Assembly (NCBI RefSeq): GCF_036785885.1
Contig: NC_092322.1
Coordinates: 14,034,466-14,098,465, forward strand
Reading direction: 5' to 3'
Length of the DNA stretch: 64,000 nucleotides
Source of the DNA: Coffea arabica
Lineage: Eukaryota; Streptophyta; Magnoliopsida; Gentianales; Rubiaceae
Made by a program: the position numbers and the translations under genes. Position 1 is the first letter of the stretch. Each line of letters begins with the position of its first letter. The notes under the pieces are model-generated. The model was given only the letters and a program-made list of their open reading frames with translations. It did no database searches and was not told where the DNA came from. Positions 34,147 through 45,873 of this stretch are shown here, piece by piece.

Positions 34147-37100
34147 ATGGGAGCATGTACAAGCAAGCCTAAAGTGTTGAAGGGTGATGTGCCTGAGGAG
34201 AAGGTCAAGGCTCCCGAGCCAGCACCCAAGAAGGTGGTGGTAGAGGAGGAGGAGAAGAAGGACGACGCCGTGGAGAAGGCGGCCGCGGTGGTGGTGGAAG
34301 AAGAGGTAAAGAAAGATGAAGATGTAGCCGCTGCTGCTGGTGATGAGAAAGTTACCAGGAGCCGTTCTCTTGGTAACTTGTTTAAGGAGGTATGTTTTCA
34401 TGAAAATTATAACGTTAATGCAGCTATATAATGCCTGTGTATAATTTTACCATGCAAACATGGTTTTTTTATTTTTTTTATTTAATTGTGTAGCCATTAA
34501 TGTAGAGTCAGAAAAAAAGAACTTGACAATTACGTCAAAAGGTGAAAAAAAAAATCATGTTTGTATCTTTTTAATTTAAATTCTTCTGATTATATTTTGT
34601 ACAATGGAAATTTTAATGTCACATATGAATGAATTTAGCACCTCTAAAGACTCTAATGTTATTTTGAAAAATTATACATGTATACTGAATTTCGAAAGAA
34701 ATCCACGTTTCGAAATTATGTTTTTCATGTCTCTTTGTCTTTTAAGTCTTGTTCGAATAAGAGATATCGAATTTTCCTTTCTTTTTCTTTGATTTTTGAA
34801 AAACCATGGAAAAGTCGACAATTGATTGTAGGGGAAATGGAAGATGTGGGTTATTTTAAATTTCTATTTCTCAGCAATTTAATGTATGGAGACTTTAATC
34901 TTTCTTTTCCCTTCGTACAAATTGAGAGGTAAAAATACATTTAACCCGTTGGCTTTATTACCTCTTCTTTGTCTGCTAAATTTAGTAAGTAAATGCCTTT
35001 ACAATCAAGAATTTTAAATTTTATCTACTTACTCTATTAAAGTTTGGAAGATTTTTTTCCCGCGTTAATACATATCCTTTCCTATTTTGGCGGTGGAAAA
35101 TTAGATGTCCTTTTTTCCCCCAAAGCCATAGAAAATACACATAAATCTAGTTAGTATACAACCAATTGCATGTTAAGGCTGCAAACAAGTCGAGTCGAGT
35201 CGAGATTTGGGCTAATCGAGCCAAGTCTCGACTAAATTTTATCAAGCTTGAACTCAAACTCAAGCTCGACGAGCCGGCAATTTAAAGCTCGAGCTCGAAA
35301 AAAATAAAAAAAATAATATTTTTTTCTTAATAAATAATAAAATATTAATGATATATATGTAATTTTACTATTAAAATAAGAAAATAAAAAAAATATATAC
35401 TTAAAATAATATATATATACTTAAAATAACAAAAATAAAAAATATTATATATATATATATATACTCTAGCTCGCGAGCCTAACGAGCTTAATATTTTGAA
35501 CTCAAGTTCGTGTTCGATTTCGACTCGAGCCAGCTCGAGCTCCACTCGAGCTTGACACGAGCGGCTCGATTCGTTCATAACCCTGTTGCACATGATTAGA
35601 CTAGCACAGCCAATTTCTTTCTTTTTTTTTTTTTGCTTTTAGTTTCATTAGACTAATAATTGATATACTTCGGTAATTATTACCTTTGATAGTGCGTTGG
35701 TCGACTACCTTTTATCTCAGAGGATACCAATTGGTTTTCATGACCTTTTTCCTATTGTGGTTATGCCACAATTTCTTGGAATTTGAACCTAATCATTTCA
35801 TTAGGATAGTGTAATTATTTGATTAATAATGGCTAAACGACTATTATTCACAGAAAATGGCTCTTAAGGTCTTTTAAGATTTTTTTGCATTTCAAGTTTA
35901 GGGTTCAAATTTTACGCCTTGAAAAATAATAATAGGGAACGGATGGAAAGGATTAGAACAAAAATGACCATCATTCAAGGTGGCCCATCTATTTCTTTAG
36001 CCTTTGTTGAATGGTCTGAGATTCTGTCTGGTTCATGCGCCTTTACCCAAAGACTCTCAATTTCTCAAACATCCAACTTGATTTTGCAACTTTATCACTG
36101 TAAATTGCTTCTTTTTCGTTGTTTGGCTATGGCCCATCAATTTTTTTAATCTACACATAACTATTAATTCCAAGAATCCTTTTGATCTGTAAAATCTTGA
36201 TTGATAAGTTCCTGTTTAAGCAATATGTTACTTGCATACATCTTCATACGTATGAAATCATTAGACTATCTCATACTTCCATAATTTTTTCTGAAAATTG
36301 GAGTAATTGCCAAGCAATATACTACAAGTTCTTCAAAGTGTCAAAAAAATCTGTTTGGATTGGTCATTTTTTCAAAAACAAGTTTTTTAAATACAATACT
36401 ATAAAAAAACATCTCATCCATACAATATATCAAATACTTCAAAAAAAGTTTATGGTAAAAATGTTTCAAATACACTGTTACAATAAAATTTTTCAAAAAC
36501 ACCCCCAAAAACAGCTAATCCAAACGGAGAAATTTTCTACCTTTTTTTGTGGGCAAAGTTTGATTAGCCTATTTTTACTATCGGGTCTTTCTAAAATTCA
36601 ATAAACATGATTAATACCATGAGATCACAATATATAATAGTAGGATTTTTCATTACTCAATATGTGTAATAGTTTTTTTTTTTAAAAATTTTTGATGGTA
36701 AGATATTCATTCCCCCTTTACAAGATCACGGAGAATTTTCTGTACTGAAAGGAATGCTACTAGGACCCACTATTGGTCTCTTCTCCTTTGTTGCCCAATG
36801 AATATTCACTTGTGAAAAGAATTAATGTTCCTAGGATTATCTGTCTTTTGTTGCTTTATTTCCCTTAATGTTCCCTATGTCTTTGGCCATGTTGGACAGA
36901 TCCTATTTGTCTTGTTTCTAATTTTGAGTAATTTCAAGATCCCACTTGGTCAATTCTTCAATAGCAAAAGTACAATTCATCCACTTACATTCCATAGTAC
37001 ATATAAAAAAACATTAAAGATTTTTTGGCTAAATTTTTGTACATAAGAATAGTATTAGGACAATTGCGCTTGGAATAATAATTAATAAATGGAATTTGAA

Positions 37101-37448
37101 AATTTTCTTGTAACTCTGAAATTTTATTTGCAGAACCAAGAGAGGAAAGATTCATCTGAGAATGAAGCTGTAAAAGAATCAGTTGGGTCTGAAGTGGAGC
37201 CAGCAGAAGCTGAAACAGTCAAAGAGGTCCAGCCCGAGGAGGTAAAACCAGCTGCAACAGAGCAAGTTGCTGCTTCAGTGGTTGATGCCGCTGAAAAGGA
37301 GGTCCAACCTGAGGAGGTAAAACCAACTGCAGAGGCCAAAGATGCTGTAAGATCAGATGAGACGCCTGAAGAGAAATCTGAAAAATCAGAGGAGAAGAAA
37401 CAAGAAGAATCTCAACCTGCTACCGTGACAGGAAAGGATGAGATGTGA
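34147..37448 (+). CDS. Small acidic Glu/Lys-rich protein with N-terminal acylation signal, copy 2 (185 aa)
   Basis: Exons 34147-34389 and 37134-37448; the intron is GT-AG, phase 0, 2.7 kb. The N-terminus MGACTSKPKVLKGD keeps Gly2 and Cys4, as in copy 1, and APEPAPKKV follows at the matching place. Exon 1 ends with a basic/Ser segment, TRSRSLGNLFKE, absent from copy 1, where a phosphorylation site is plausible. Exon 2 has two EVQPEEVKP modules and ends in an EEKSEKSEEKK-type tail. The repeats differ from those of copy 1, so the tails evolve quickly while the acylated head is held. The intron contains a hAT-like element and a MITE. Function unknown. Confidence 0.82.
35176..35590. mobile_element. 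hAT-like element with CTCGAG/GAGCTCG subterminal repeats
   Basis: The left end AGGCTGCAAACAAGTCGAGT and the inverse of the right end AGGGTTATGAACGAATCGAG are similar, and both subterminal zones are rich in CGAGCTCGA motifs. The centre is AT-rich. A weak flank repeat (TTGCA on both sides) may be a decayed 8-bp duplication. It lies in the intron of acidic-protein copy 2. A related copy starts at 63740. Confidence 0.65.
36351..36527. mobile_element. MITE with YGTTTGGATT ends
   Basis: CTGTTTGGATTGG at the left and the inverse of AATCCAAACGG at the right form short inverted repeats round an A-rich core. It is in the same intron as the hAT-like element. Confidence 0.6.
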
Positions 37449-38310
37449 AATGGAGCAGTCTGCTGTTGTGATGAATGTTAGAATATGATTAGGAAAGCCT
37501 TGATGAAAAGTACTTCAAGGTAACAGGATAAAACAATGAATGTTTTTCGGAGTTTGTGGTGGAAAATAGTTTTGCTCAATGAACCTCATTTTCATTTTAC
37601 TTTTCTGATGCAAGTTTTTGTGAATGTTCTTCGCTGTGATTGCAACTTGAAGATACTGTGGGATTAGAGATTTGTTCTCCCTGGTTACCGACTAAGCAGC
37701 CATAAACCCCAACTTTCTTTCCAGTAACGCGGCATTTTCGGGGACTAGCCTCCTTCCTTTTCCTCATGCTGACAATGAGGTTTCCCTATTTTTCTTATGT
37801 TAAACCCAAGAATACATAAGACCAAGGTGTTAAGAGTAAAATAATAAGTCCAATCTGGTAGGTAGCGAATTGATATCCAAGAATTTTAGCAGACTCAGAG
37901 TGTTTTCTCTGACCTCATCGATAAGATTTCTACATAACTTCTAGTTAGGCCAGAGTGAGGAGGGATTAAATCTTAAAAGCTGCTGTTTATCCCTCACTAC
38001 CTAAGATGTATTTCAAGAAATAATCAGGGGTTTTCCTTTTCTTCCATACATAAGTCAGAGTTGATAAAAGTTTAAGAGGCATCGATAAGGATAACTTTGT
38101 GGCCTTCAATGAGATTTTGTAGCTCAGTGCTTGAGCTGAAAGAAGGAAGAACGCAAAAGCCAAACACCTAAGGCAATTGTGCAAGTTCCACAATCAAGAG
38201 CAATTATAAGTCTTCAGGATGGTTTACATTGAGAAGCTAAGAAATGTGCTGATAAGTGGCTCTTCATCTTTCGAATAACAGAAGCAGAATTCAGACCCGT
38301 TTGCTTACTG
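37449..38310. other. 3' flank of acidic-protein copy 2 and spacer
   Basis: Contains the likely 3' UTR of copy 2. No other coding sequence is supported. Confidence 0.5.
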
Positions 38311-38316
38311 TTTTAA

Positions 38317-38698
38317 CCATGGTTCGCCATCGCGGGTTGTGGTCGCGTCACGGTCTCAGTTGTTCCACATCCGTCGCGGCATATCGGTTGAATATCGGGT
38401 GATATGAACATTATAACACATTAAAGTTTCCAAAAATTTTGAAAAAATTACTAAAATTAGAAAATACTGAAAAAGACGCAATTTAAAAAAATATCGGAGT
38501 CGACTCGGAGTTGACTCGGATATATCGACTGATATCATGTATCACGGATTCAAATCGGTCAATATCGGCCGAGTCAGAGCGAGTCGTCGCAAATATGGTA
38601 ATATCCGCGATTCGGGGATCGATATCGTACCGGTCCCTTCCGTTCCAAATACGACTCAGCCGATACGTATCGGTATCGGCCGATATGGCAAACCATGG
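38317..38698. mobile_element. Non-autonomous TIR element with ATCGGCCGAT motifs
   Basis: Ends CCATGGTTCGCCAT and the inverse of ATGGCAAACCATGG form inverted repeats; TTTTAA stands outside both. The interior has many ATATCGG/CCGATAT motifs, including TATCGGTATCGGCCGATATG near the right end. It lies 64 bp beyond the WAT1 stop codon, so it may be inside that gene's 3' UTR. The superfamily is not certain. Confidence 0.75.
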
Positions 38699-38761
38699 TT
38701 TTAACAGAAAATGCTAAGACAAAAAGAGGAAAAAGAGAAGGATACAGTGGCTCAGCAATAT

Positions 38762-41473
38762 TCAATCAATTCTTGGCAATGATGACTGAGCTTGTAAAAC
38801 ATGTTCATGCTTAAATTGTTGATGAACCCCATTTGTTAGATAATCAGTGCACTGCCCGGGGACAATGGGAGGAGCAGCCTGGCTACCATCAGTTACTTCA
38901 TCCCTCCTGCTTTCAGTTTCTCCATCTTGAGATGCAGTTGCCTCCTTGCCTTTTCCCCAGATCACAAAGCAAAGGCCTATTGTGATGATAATGGATCCTA
39001 TCAAGCTGTTATACAAGATTATCGAGGTTTAATTCAAGTCGGATATAACAGTTTGATTAAAACATAAAAATGTTTCAATGGAAAGATAGATGTGCTATAG
39101 ATCATAACCTTCCCAAACACAGCTCCTCTTTTAGAAAGAGGGATCCAGCAAGGGCAGTGAATACTAGTCCCAAAGGACTGAAAGAAGACACGAATAAAGG
39201 GCCTTTCATCATTGAGCTCCAGAAAACTGCGGCCACACATAGTCCAGAACTGACAATTCCCTGCCAGAAAGATTGTACAATGAAGATTTCAGAAAGATTT
39301 CAGGTGACAAACAGTAAGACGAATTGACATTCGAAAGCCATTGCTTGCTAAGGCAGCAATACCAAAGCCATTATTGAAATGTTAGGTTATTCAAGTATGT
39401 ATTTTATGACAGTGACAATCAAGTGCCTCATCAAGAAGCTTCAAAACTAGAAACCATACCAAATAAGCAACAGCTAGGAGTCTACAATCCCATCCAAGCA
39501 TCCATGAAGACAATTCCCTCTCAGTACATATTGCAAGAACACCAGTCAGGATTGATCCAGTGAAACACATCACTGCAGTACTTGAATAGCATGGGTAACT
39601 ATGGCTCATCTTAGTCTAATCACAATAGGAAAAGCCTTGCAGTTAGAGATGTTTTAGCTGATGAATTATTGTGCTCTATGTAATTGGAGCATAATTACCT
39701 GAATAACTAACCAAATTGCAAATGACAAACAACTCAATAAGGCCAGCAAAGAGCCTACGACATTATTAGATGGAACTGATGCATGATTGTGGAGAGGAAT
39801 TATGTCAACATGCTGTGACAATATTTTGATCTTCTTCCCTTTAACAAAAGTCAGAATCATTGCTCCACCACTGCCCAAGACAGTCCCAAGAACTTTGGCT
39901 TTTCCAGCAGAGTTTCTAACATCCAATTTCTCCAACCTAAGGATTAATGATGAATAGGTGATTGTGATATTATCTTGTTAACCATAGCAGAAGAAGGATC
40001 CACATATTTGAAATTCAATTATGATCAATCTCAACACTTTTATAAGATATTACTCTGTAAAGCTCAGTTAGTGCATATTTGAATTCTGACTAACTTCCCT
40101 ATGAGTTGCTGTGAAGAGTTCACTTAAAAAGTTTTATATCTCTGGCTGAGAAAATGGTAAGGAATGAGACTTTACTAGGGTTCTGAAATTAAATAAAACA
40201 TTGAGATCTTCAATTCACGTTCTATTTGAATGGGTTCCAAAAGCTATATACTGCCACTTCAAACGCTATGAGAGAAAACTAATCAAGAGCTTATATATGC
40301 AGAACCTGGCAGTAAATACAAGTCTGGATAAGATCAATGTGATCAGTTGATGAAGAAGGTGCAAGAAGAAGAAAACAAATCTCTGCAAGGGTGACTGGAG
40401 ATAGGCCAATCACTACATAAACTGTAGTGCAGTCCTTTCTGAATAACATATGAGCATTTTTAACAACTCAAGGCAGAAATACCTGAATATTAGGGCCAAC
40501 ACTAATGTGAAGCCTGGAATGAGGTTGAACATTGCTGTCACAAAAGTTGCTGATGTTAGCGACAAGCTTTTAGCGTATAAATAGTTGCCTAGCGTTGCTC
40601 TGCAGTCAGCACAGAAAGTAAAATTCTCAGTAAATTCTACTACTTGGAAATGAGTTTGTTCTTCAAATCTTATCAGATGCAAATCCACTTTATTAGATAT
40701 AAATGGAAGGAAATCAAAAAAATCATTTTCAGAATCAATAAGGAAACCAGGCCTACTAGGACTTAGAAATGGTAATCTGGGAAATTCTTGATTACTTTGT
40801 TCTCAAATAAATCACCAAGGAACTAATGTTACATTTGCACAGAATTCTGTACTTGATCCAAATTTTTCATTGTTTTCTTGAGAAGTTCAGTGTGCATGCA
40901 AGAAGATAATGTGCTCATATTCTGCAAAAGCTTTGTGACTGTTACCCAAATAAAGCACTCAGGAATCCATCAAGAGCTATCATCCAGGTGAACCTTGGTC
41001 TACAATTTCTGTAAAATGAACATAGAGCTTATCAGTGAAGAAACTTCTTTCCTGTTTAATCTCGATTACCGTTTACAAAACGCTAAATGCTACATATTTC
41101 TGCACTACATGCACTAGACAGGGTCCTAATCTATGGAATGCATCCCATCAACTACTTTTCAACTATCACAGATGGAAAAGGAAACTTGAAATCTGTTGCC
41201 ATCATGAAAACAAAGCACTTACATCAATTAGGGAAGAAAAGAGATCATTTTGTACCTCTCAGTGAAAAAAGCAATAGGAGCCATGAAAACTGTGGCAAAC
41301 AGCAATTTGTAAAGGATTATAGTCTGGATACCCATACCATTAGCCATTGCAATTTTGTACATGAAATTAGAACCTGTAGATGCTACTTGAACTATGACCA
41401 TCACCACTGCTGGTTTTAGCTCTTCTGAGATGAAGCATACATTCCTTGCCATTCTTTCTACCACAGCGTGCAC
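38762..41473 (-). CDS. WAT1-related (EamA/nodulin MtN21-type) transporter, 7 exons, 395 aa
   Basis: Exons on the minus strand: 41473-41256, 41008-40946, 40599-40483, 39936-39699, 39615-39460, 39260-39109 and 39005-38762. All junctions are GT-AG and in phase. The first EamA repeat contains ELKPAVVMVIVQV, NCRPRFTWMIALDGFLSALFG and SATFVTAMFNLIPGFTLVLA; the second contains YPCYSSTAVMCFTG, GIVSSGLCVAAVFWSSMMKG and PLGLVFTALAGSLFLKEEL. Ten membrane spans are expected. The family includes Arabidopsis WAT1, an auxin exporter of the vacuole, and the UMAMIT amino acid exporters; the substrate here cannot be told. A second in-frame ATG seven codons in (MARNVCFI) looks more like family starts. Length is normal. 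Confidence 0.93.
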
Positions 41474-43360
41474 TCCAAACAGAAATTGTTACGAAATACG
41501 AAACGAGATCAGTAAAATACTTTTCATCTTTTTCTAAGCCTACTTATTGGCTCCAGCTGTTTTTATCTATCAAGAAACGTACAAATATGATCTCTGCAAC
41601 TAGGATATAGGTGGCAAATGCAAAAGGTAGACTTTAACATAATGATCAAAAGTCCTCATTTCGGATAACTTGGATGAAAAAGTAGAATTTCTCTAACTGA
41701 TATTTACTTATTCCACTAAATATCACGCATTTACTTTTAGGCAAATTAATCACTTTCTTAAGCAAAGCAATAAGCCTAGGCAGTTGCCTTCTAATGACCC
41801 TTTTGAGTTCACTTCTCATGGTTGTTTCAAGACATCAAACGTCCATGTAAAACAAGGTGCATCAAAAATGAAATGGTAACTTCTTATTCTAGATATTTCA
41901 CACAACATTTCCTCTTTTTCAAGATTCTGCGTACACGGGTCGGAACCAAGGTACTTTGTTTTTAGAAAATTATAAATAAAATACGTAGGCAATTGCAAAC
42001 ATTTTCACATTTCAGATGTATAGCTAGGAAAAGGCAATATTTTTACGTGGAAGTTAAAATATGCTGATAAATAGGAGTTGTAATTGCTTATATTTAGTAT
42101 GTTGGTTGAGGTGTTTCAGGAAAGGTTGCTTAGCAGAACGCCTCTGGAGTGAACGTCTCATCATATAACTCAACTCCACAAATATACACTAAGTGCTAAC
42201 TATAATTTAAATTAACAATTTAATAACATGCAAAATTTTAAAAGTAAATGGAAATTAAGATTGTTCATTATCTGCAGATTCATGTAGAGGTAATCGCAGC
42301 ATTAGTCTTACGTCCATCAAAAACCAGGCGCAGTTACGATCCCACTTATTCAGAGAGAGCCAAAGTCTATAATTCTAATGGGTAGCTGATAACTCGTTCG
42401 TGTATTATCAATTTTGGGCACCACAAACCCGGCGAGGTGAAGTAAGATCCCTCTATTCAGCAAAAGCCCAATTCCATGATTCTACGTGCTCCAGCTGCAT
42501 GGCATCCTAGTGACAATAATTCTGCTTTGCAATTTTTAAGCTTTACAAATACGAAAGGTAGGGTGAGAAATTGTGTTTTTTTTTTCCTAATAAGGGAGAG
42601 ATGTAATTTAAGAAACGAAAAGAAAAAATGAAGATTAGAACCCAAAACTTTTGTATCTTGAAGTCTAACTTTAGCCACTAGACTAACGCTTCTTCATTGG
42701 AAGGGTAAGGGATTGAGTGGTACCAAGCATACCAAATTGATGCCTTGACTATTTACATGTTTGTTCCTACTTAGAAATTTGTCGATGGATATTTCACTAT
42801 GAATTTGCATTTTGCTCATAGTAATTAATGCTGTTTTCCTAAATAACCTACATAATGATTTAATTATGTGCAAGAACAAAAATAATGGCAAGTAGTTTAA
42901 ATTAAGGTAATTATTATTTACCATCCCATGATTTTGTCTTTTACGACATAATCCCGGCCAGTACTGGTCAATAATATTCATTTAATTCCAGTGTGGTTTG
43001 GTGCAAGGTCGAAAATACGAAAAGCAATCACGGTTGTTAAGGTTTCAGTTATATCCTCACTTAAATATACTAACACAATTAGGATCTAATCACTTTACCT
43101 AAAATGATAGGGGAATTATACGGTCAAATGCAAAATTGTAAGGGAATAAGTGGATATTTCACATTTTAGCTCTTCCCCATTTTATGCTTCCCTATTAAAA
43201 AGGGTGAAGTAGCAATCGAAAGAAGGATCCCTCAACCAAACCAAATTCTTCAAGCTATCTTTCGTTTTTGTTTTGACCTTGTTCAAGAAAATTTTCATTT
43301 CACTAACTTATTCAGGTTCTTCCTATCGGAATAAGGGGCTCAACTACGCTGTCCGGTCAA
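41474..43360. other. Intergenic upstream of WAT1
   Basis: WAT1's promoter should lie in the left part. The stretch 42600-42700 has a tRNA-like phrase (TTTAGCCACTAGACTAACGC) of a kind scattered in plant genomes, also seen at 12550-12580. No gene is supported. Confidence 0.45.
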
Positions 43361-43713
43361 TGGTCTAGATATAACCGACGAGTCTTTCCAGTTCGATCTT
43401 GGACCATTGATAGCTAGGCTGGTTGTTGAATCCTTTAAATCCTAACTAAAAAGGTAGTTCATTCTACTGTAATTCCGGATTCTTCAATTTACTAAATCAT
43501 ACGACGTTAAAAAGCAATCTCTAACTTGTTTAGAGATTATCTTGGTCTAGATATAATCGATTATTTTAGTTCGATCTTGGGTCATTGACAATTGGACCGG
43601 TTAGTGGATTCTTCAAACCCTAACTAAAAAGGTAATCCGTTCTAATGTAATTTTGGATTTTTCAATTTACCAAAATCATACAACGCTCAAAAAGGCAATC
43701 TTTAACTTGTTTT
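43361..43713. repeat. 182-bp tandem duplication, two diverged units
   Basis: Units start with TGGTCTAGATATAA at 43361 and 43543 and share TTCGATCTTGG, AACTAAAAAGGTA and AATCTYTAACTTGTTT. A smaller tandem pair based on ATAATTCACATCAAATGGGA follows at about 43733-43810. Confidence 0.85.
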
Positions 43714-43836
43714 TTTATCTTGTGCACACTGGCTATAATTCACATCAAATGGGAATCAAATACTAAAAGGATGGCTGAGAGGTTATAATTCACATCAAAT
43801 GGGAATTAAGTACTAATAAGAGTAAAGGATGCTCGA

Positions 43837-43960
43837 CGAGACATTGGTCCAGTGGTTAAAGTTCAAATCTCAAGAATTAAATGTTCTATATTCAAATCTC
43901 CCGCCTCGCTCCTCACTTCTTGAGTTCCATCATTCCCTTAGAAAAAATTTTTAAAAAGAA
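43837..43960 (+). mobile_element. SINE-like fragment
   Basis: Has an A-box match TGGTCCAGTGG and a weak B box (ATTCAAATC). It ends near a run of A. No target duplication was found, so it may be an old copy. A related 3' piece (GAATTCAAATCCCC) lies at about 45060-45140. Confidence 0.45.
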
Positions 43961-45140
43961 TACTAATACGACATAATGCTTCTTAAAGGTTCTTCGTTTT
44001 ATAGTATAACTACATAAAAGAAAAATTTTATAGTATAACTATACTTGCACAAATTACGTAAATATATTTGAACTAATTAGAAATATTTGATTGGAAGAAT
44101 ATCTGTGGTTAATTTAACATTCTTGATTAACCTTATGCTCGTTCAAAAATAAGCTTTACTTGAAAGTTATATTATGCCAATGAATATGATTTGGAAAGTT
44201 AAAGGTTCACCAAATACGAATTTTGATAGGGTAGATCGCTCTAATTCAAGAAAAAGCGAAGAAAATTTTGTGAAAAAAATTCATTTATCATTTATAACAT
44301 ATTGGATAAATAACTTCAATTGTCCCTCAACTTTTACCAATGGTATTATTTGGTCTTTCGGCTTTTAAAAGTATCTTTTTGGTCCTTAAACTTTGAATTT
44401 GGTTTTAATTAGTTTTTTTTTTTTTTTTTTTTTTGTAAGTGGGGAAGGGATGGATTATAATTAGTTCCCAAGGCCAAATCTAATTAATATATTTTTACTA
44501 CTAAGATTTAATTTAAAATTAGGTTGGCCCATTCAAAGTTATAGAGTGATCAAATTTCTCCACATTACTAACGAATTTATCTATCTAAAAACAAAGAGCA
44601 AACAACGAAGAAAAATGGAACAAATCAAAATAAGGAAATTCCTATTTAATTTTATTATTTGTCATCTTTTGCTTGTTGAAATTTGTTATATTCTCTGTGG
44701 CATTATTAAACAATGAATTGATAAAAAGTACAAAAAAATATCTCTCTTTTATTAATTTCCCTTGAAAATAATCAAATTCATGTTGAATTAGTTTTATGTT
44801 TCTATATGTTGCTTTCGATTTATTACATTTGAAATCAACTATTCATGATGATAGTTATAGTGACAACTAGGGAAAAAAAAAGGCACCAAAAATTTGCAAA
44901 GATTAGGTAATACTGAGCTGGTTATCAATAAAAGAACAAATATGATTGAGAAAGTTTGACTCGCGTGAGAGACACAAATATAAAAGCGCCAATAACGCTG
45001 TCAATTGAAAAAAAAAAAGTATATTCAATAATAATAAATCGAAAACATACAATTTTAGTTGTTTGAGATCCCTGAAATTAGAGGTCATGAATTCAAATCC
45101 CCTTCTTAAACCCCACCCTTGCCTCGCTAAAAGAAAAGTT

Positions 45141-45184
<44 letters not shown>

Positions 45185-45873
45185 GTATGTATATATGTAT
45201 GTATGTATACACCTTGTACAATCATATAAGTTTTCTTTTATTATAGTTTCATTTAATATTTTGCATCCTAGAACCTAATATCTTTGTATATCTTGTATGG
45301 TTATCTATGACATCTAGGGACAAAACCAGATAATATACTCTGACGAAGCTATTTTTATACACATGCAAACTTTGCAGTCAAGACATGAGTTTTTGGAAGT
45401 TTTTTTTGGTCTTGAGGGAGGGGGAGTTCAATTCATAAAGAACACTGTTGAAAATTTTCAAAACTTAAAGGGGAAAAACATATGATTGGGAAGGACTTTG
45501 GTTTGGTGGGCGGTTTTCATAGTAGATGTGCGATAATTTGCGTCTTCCAACGTCCAACCTACCTATTGCACTTTTTCCTTCCACACCTGTCTACTATTTG
45601 GTAACCAATCCATTAGGGAATAGGGAGTCCATTTCGAAGTTTACTAGGCCAGGAGTTCCCATTCCCTAGTTTCCCGCTGGAGAATAAGATAGAAGTAAAA
45701 GAAAAGAGACGGAGTGATGGACCCTATATCCACGCTGCAGCATCGCTTTGGCGAAACAGCAGCTCAATAGTCTCCCTTCACACGCAATACTATACTGCTA
45801 GGACTAAAATTTTCTCGTTTCTTTCACGTCTAACAACTCTCTTTCCCAAATCTCCTGTTATCTTGGAGAGGAA
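43961..45873. other. Intergenic before the J-domain gene
   Basis: AT-rich, with a T20 tract near 44410, old repeat pieces (TTTTTGGTCCTTAAACTTTG) and a TA/TATG microsatellite at 45145-45210. The promoter and 5' UTR of the J-domain gene lie towards the right end. Confidence 0.45.
45145..45210. repeat. (TA)n/(TATG)n microsatellite
   Basis: About 25 bases of TA followed by TATG units, expected to vary in length. Confidence 0.9.
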
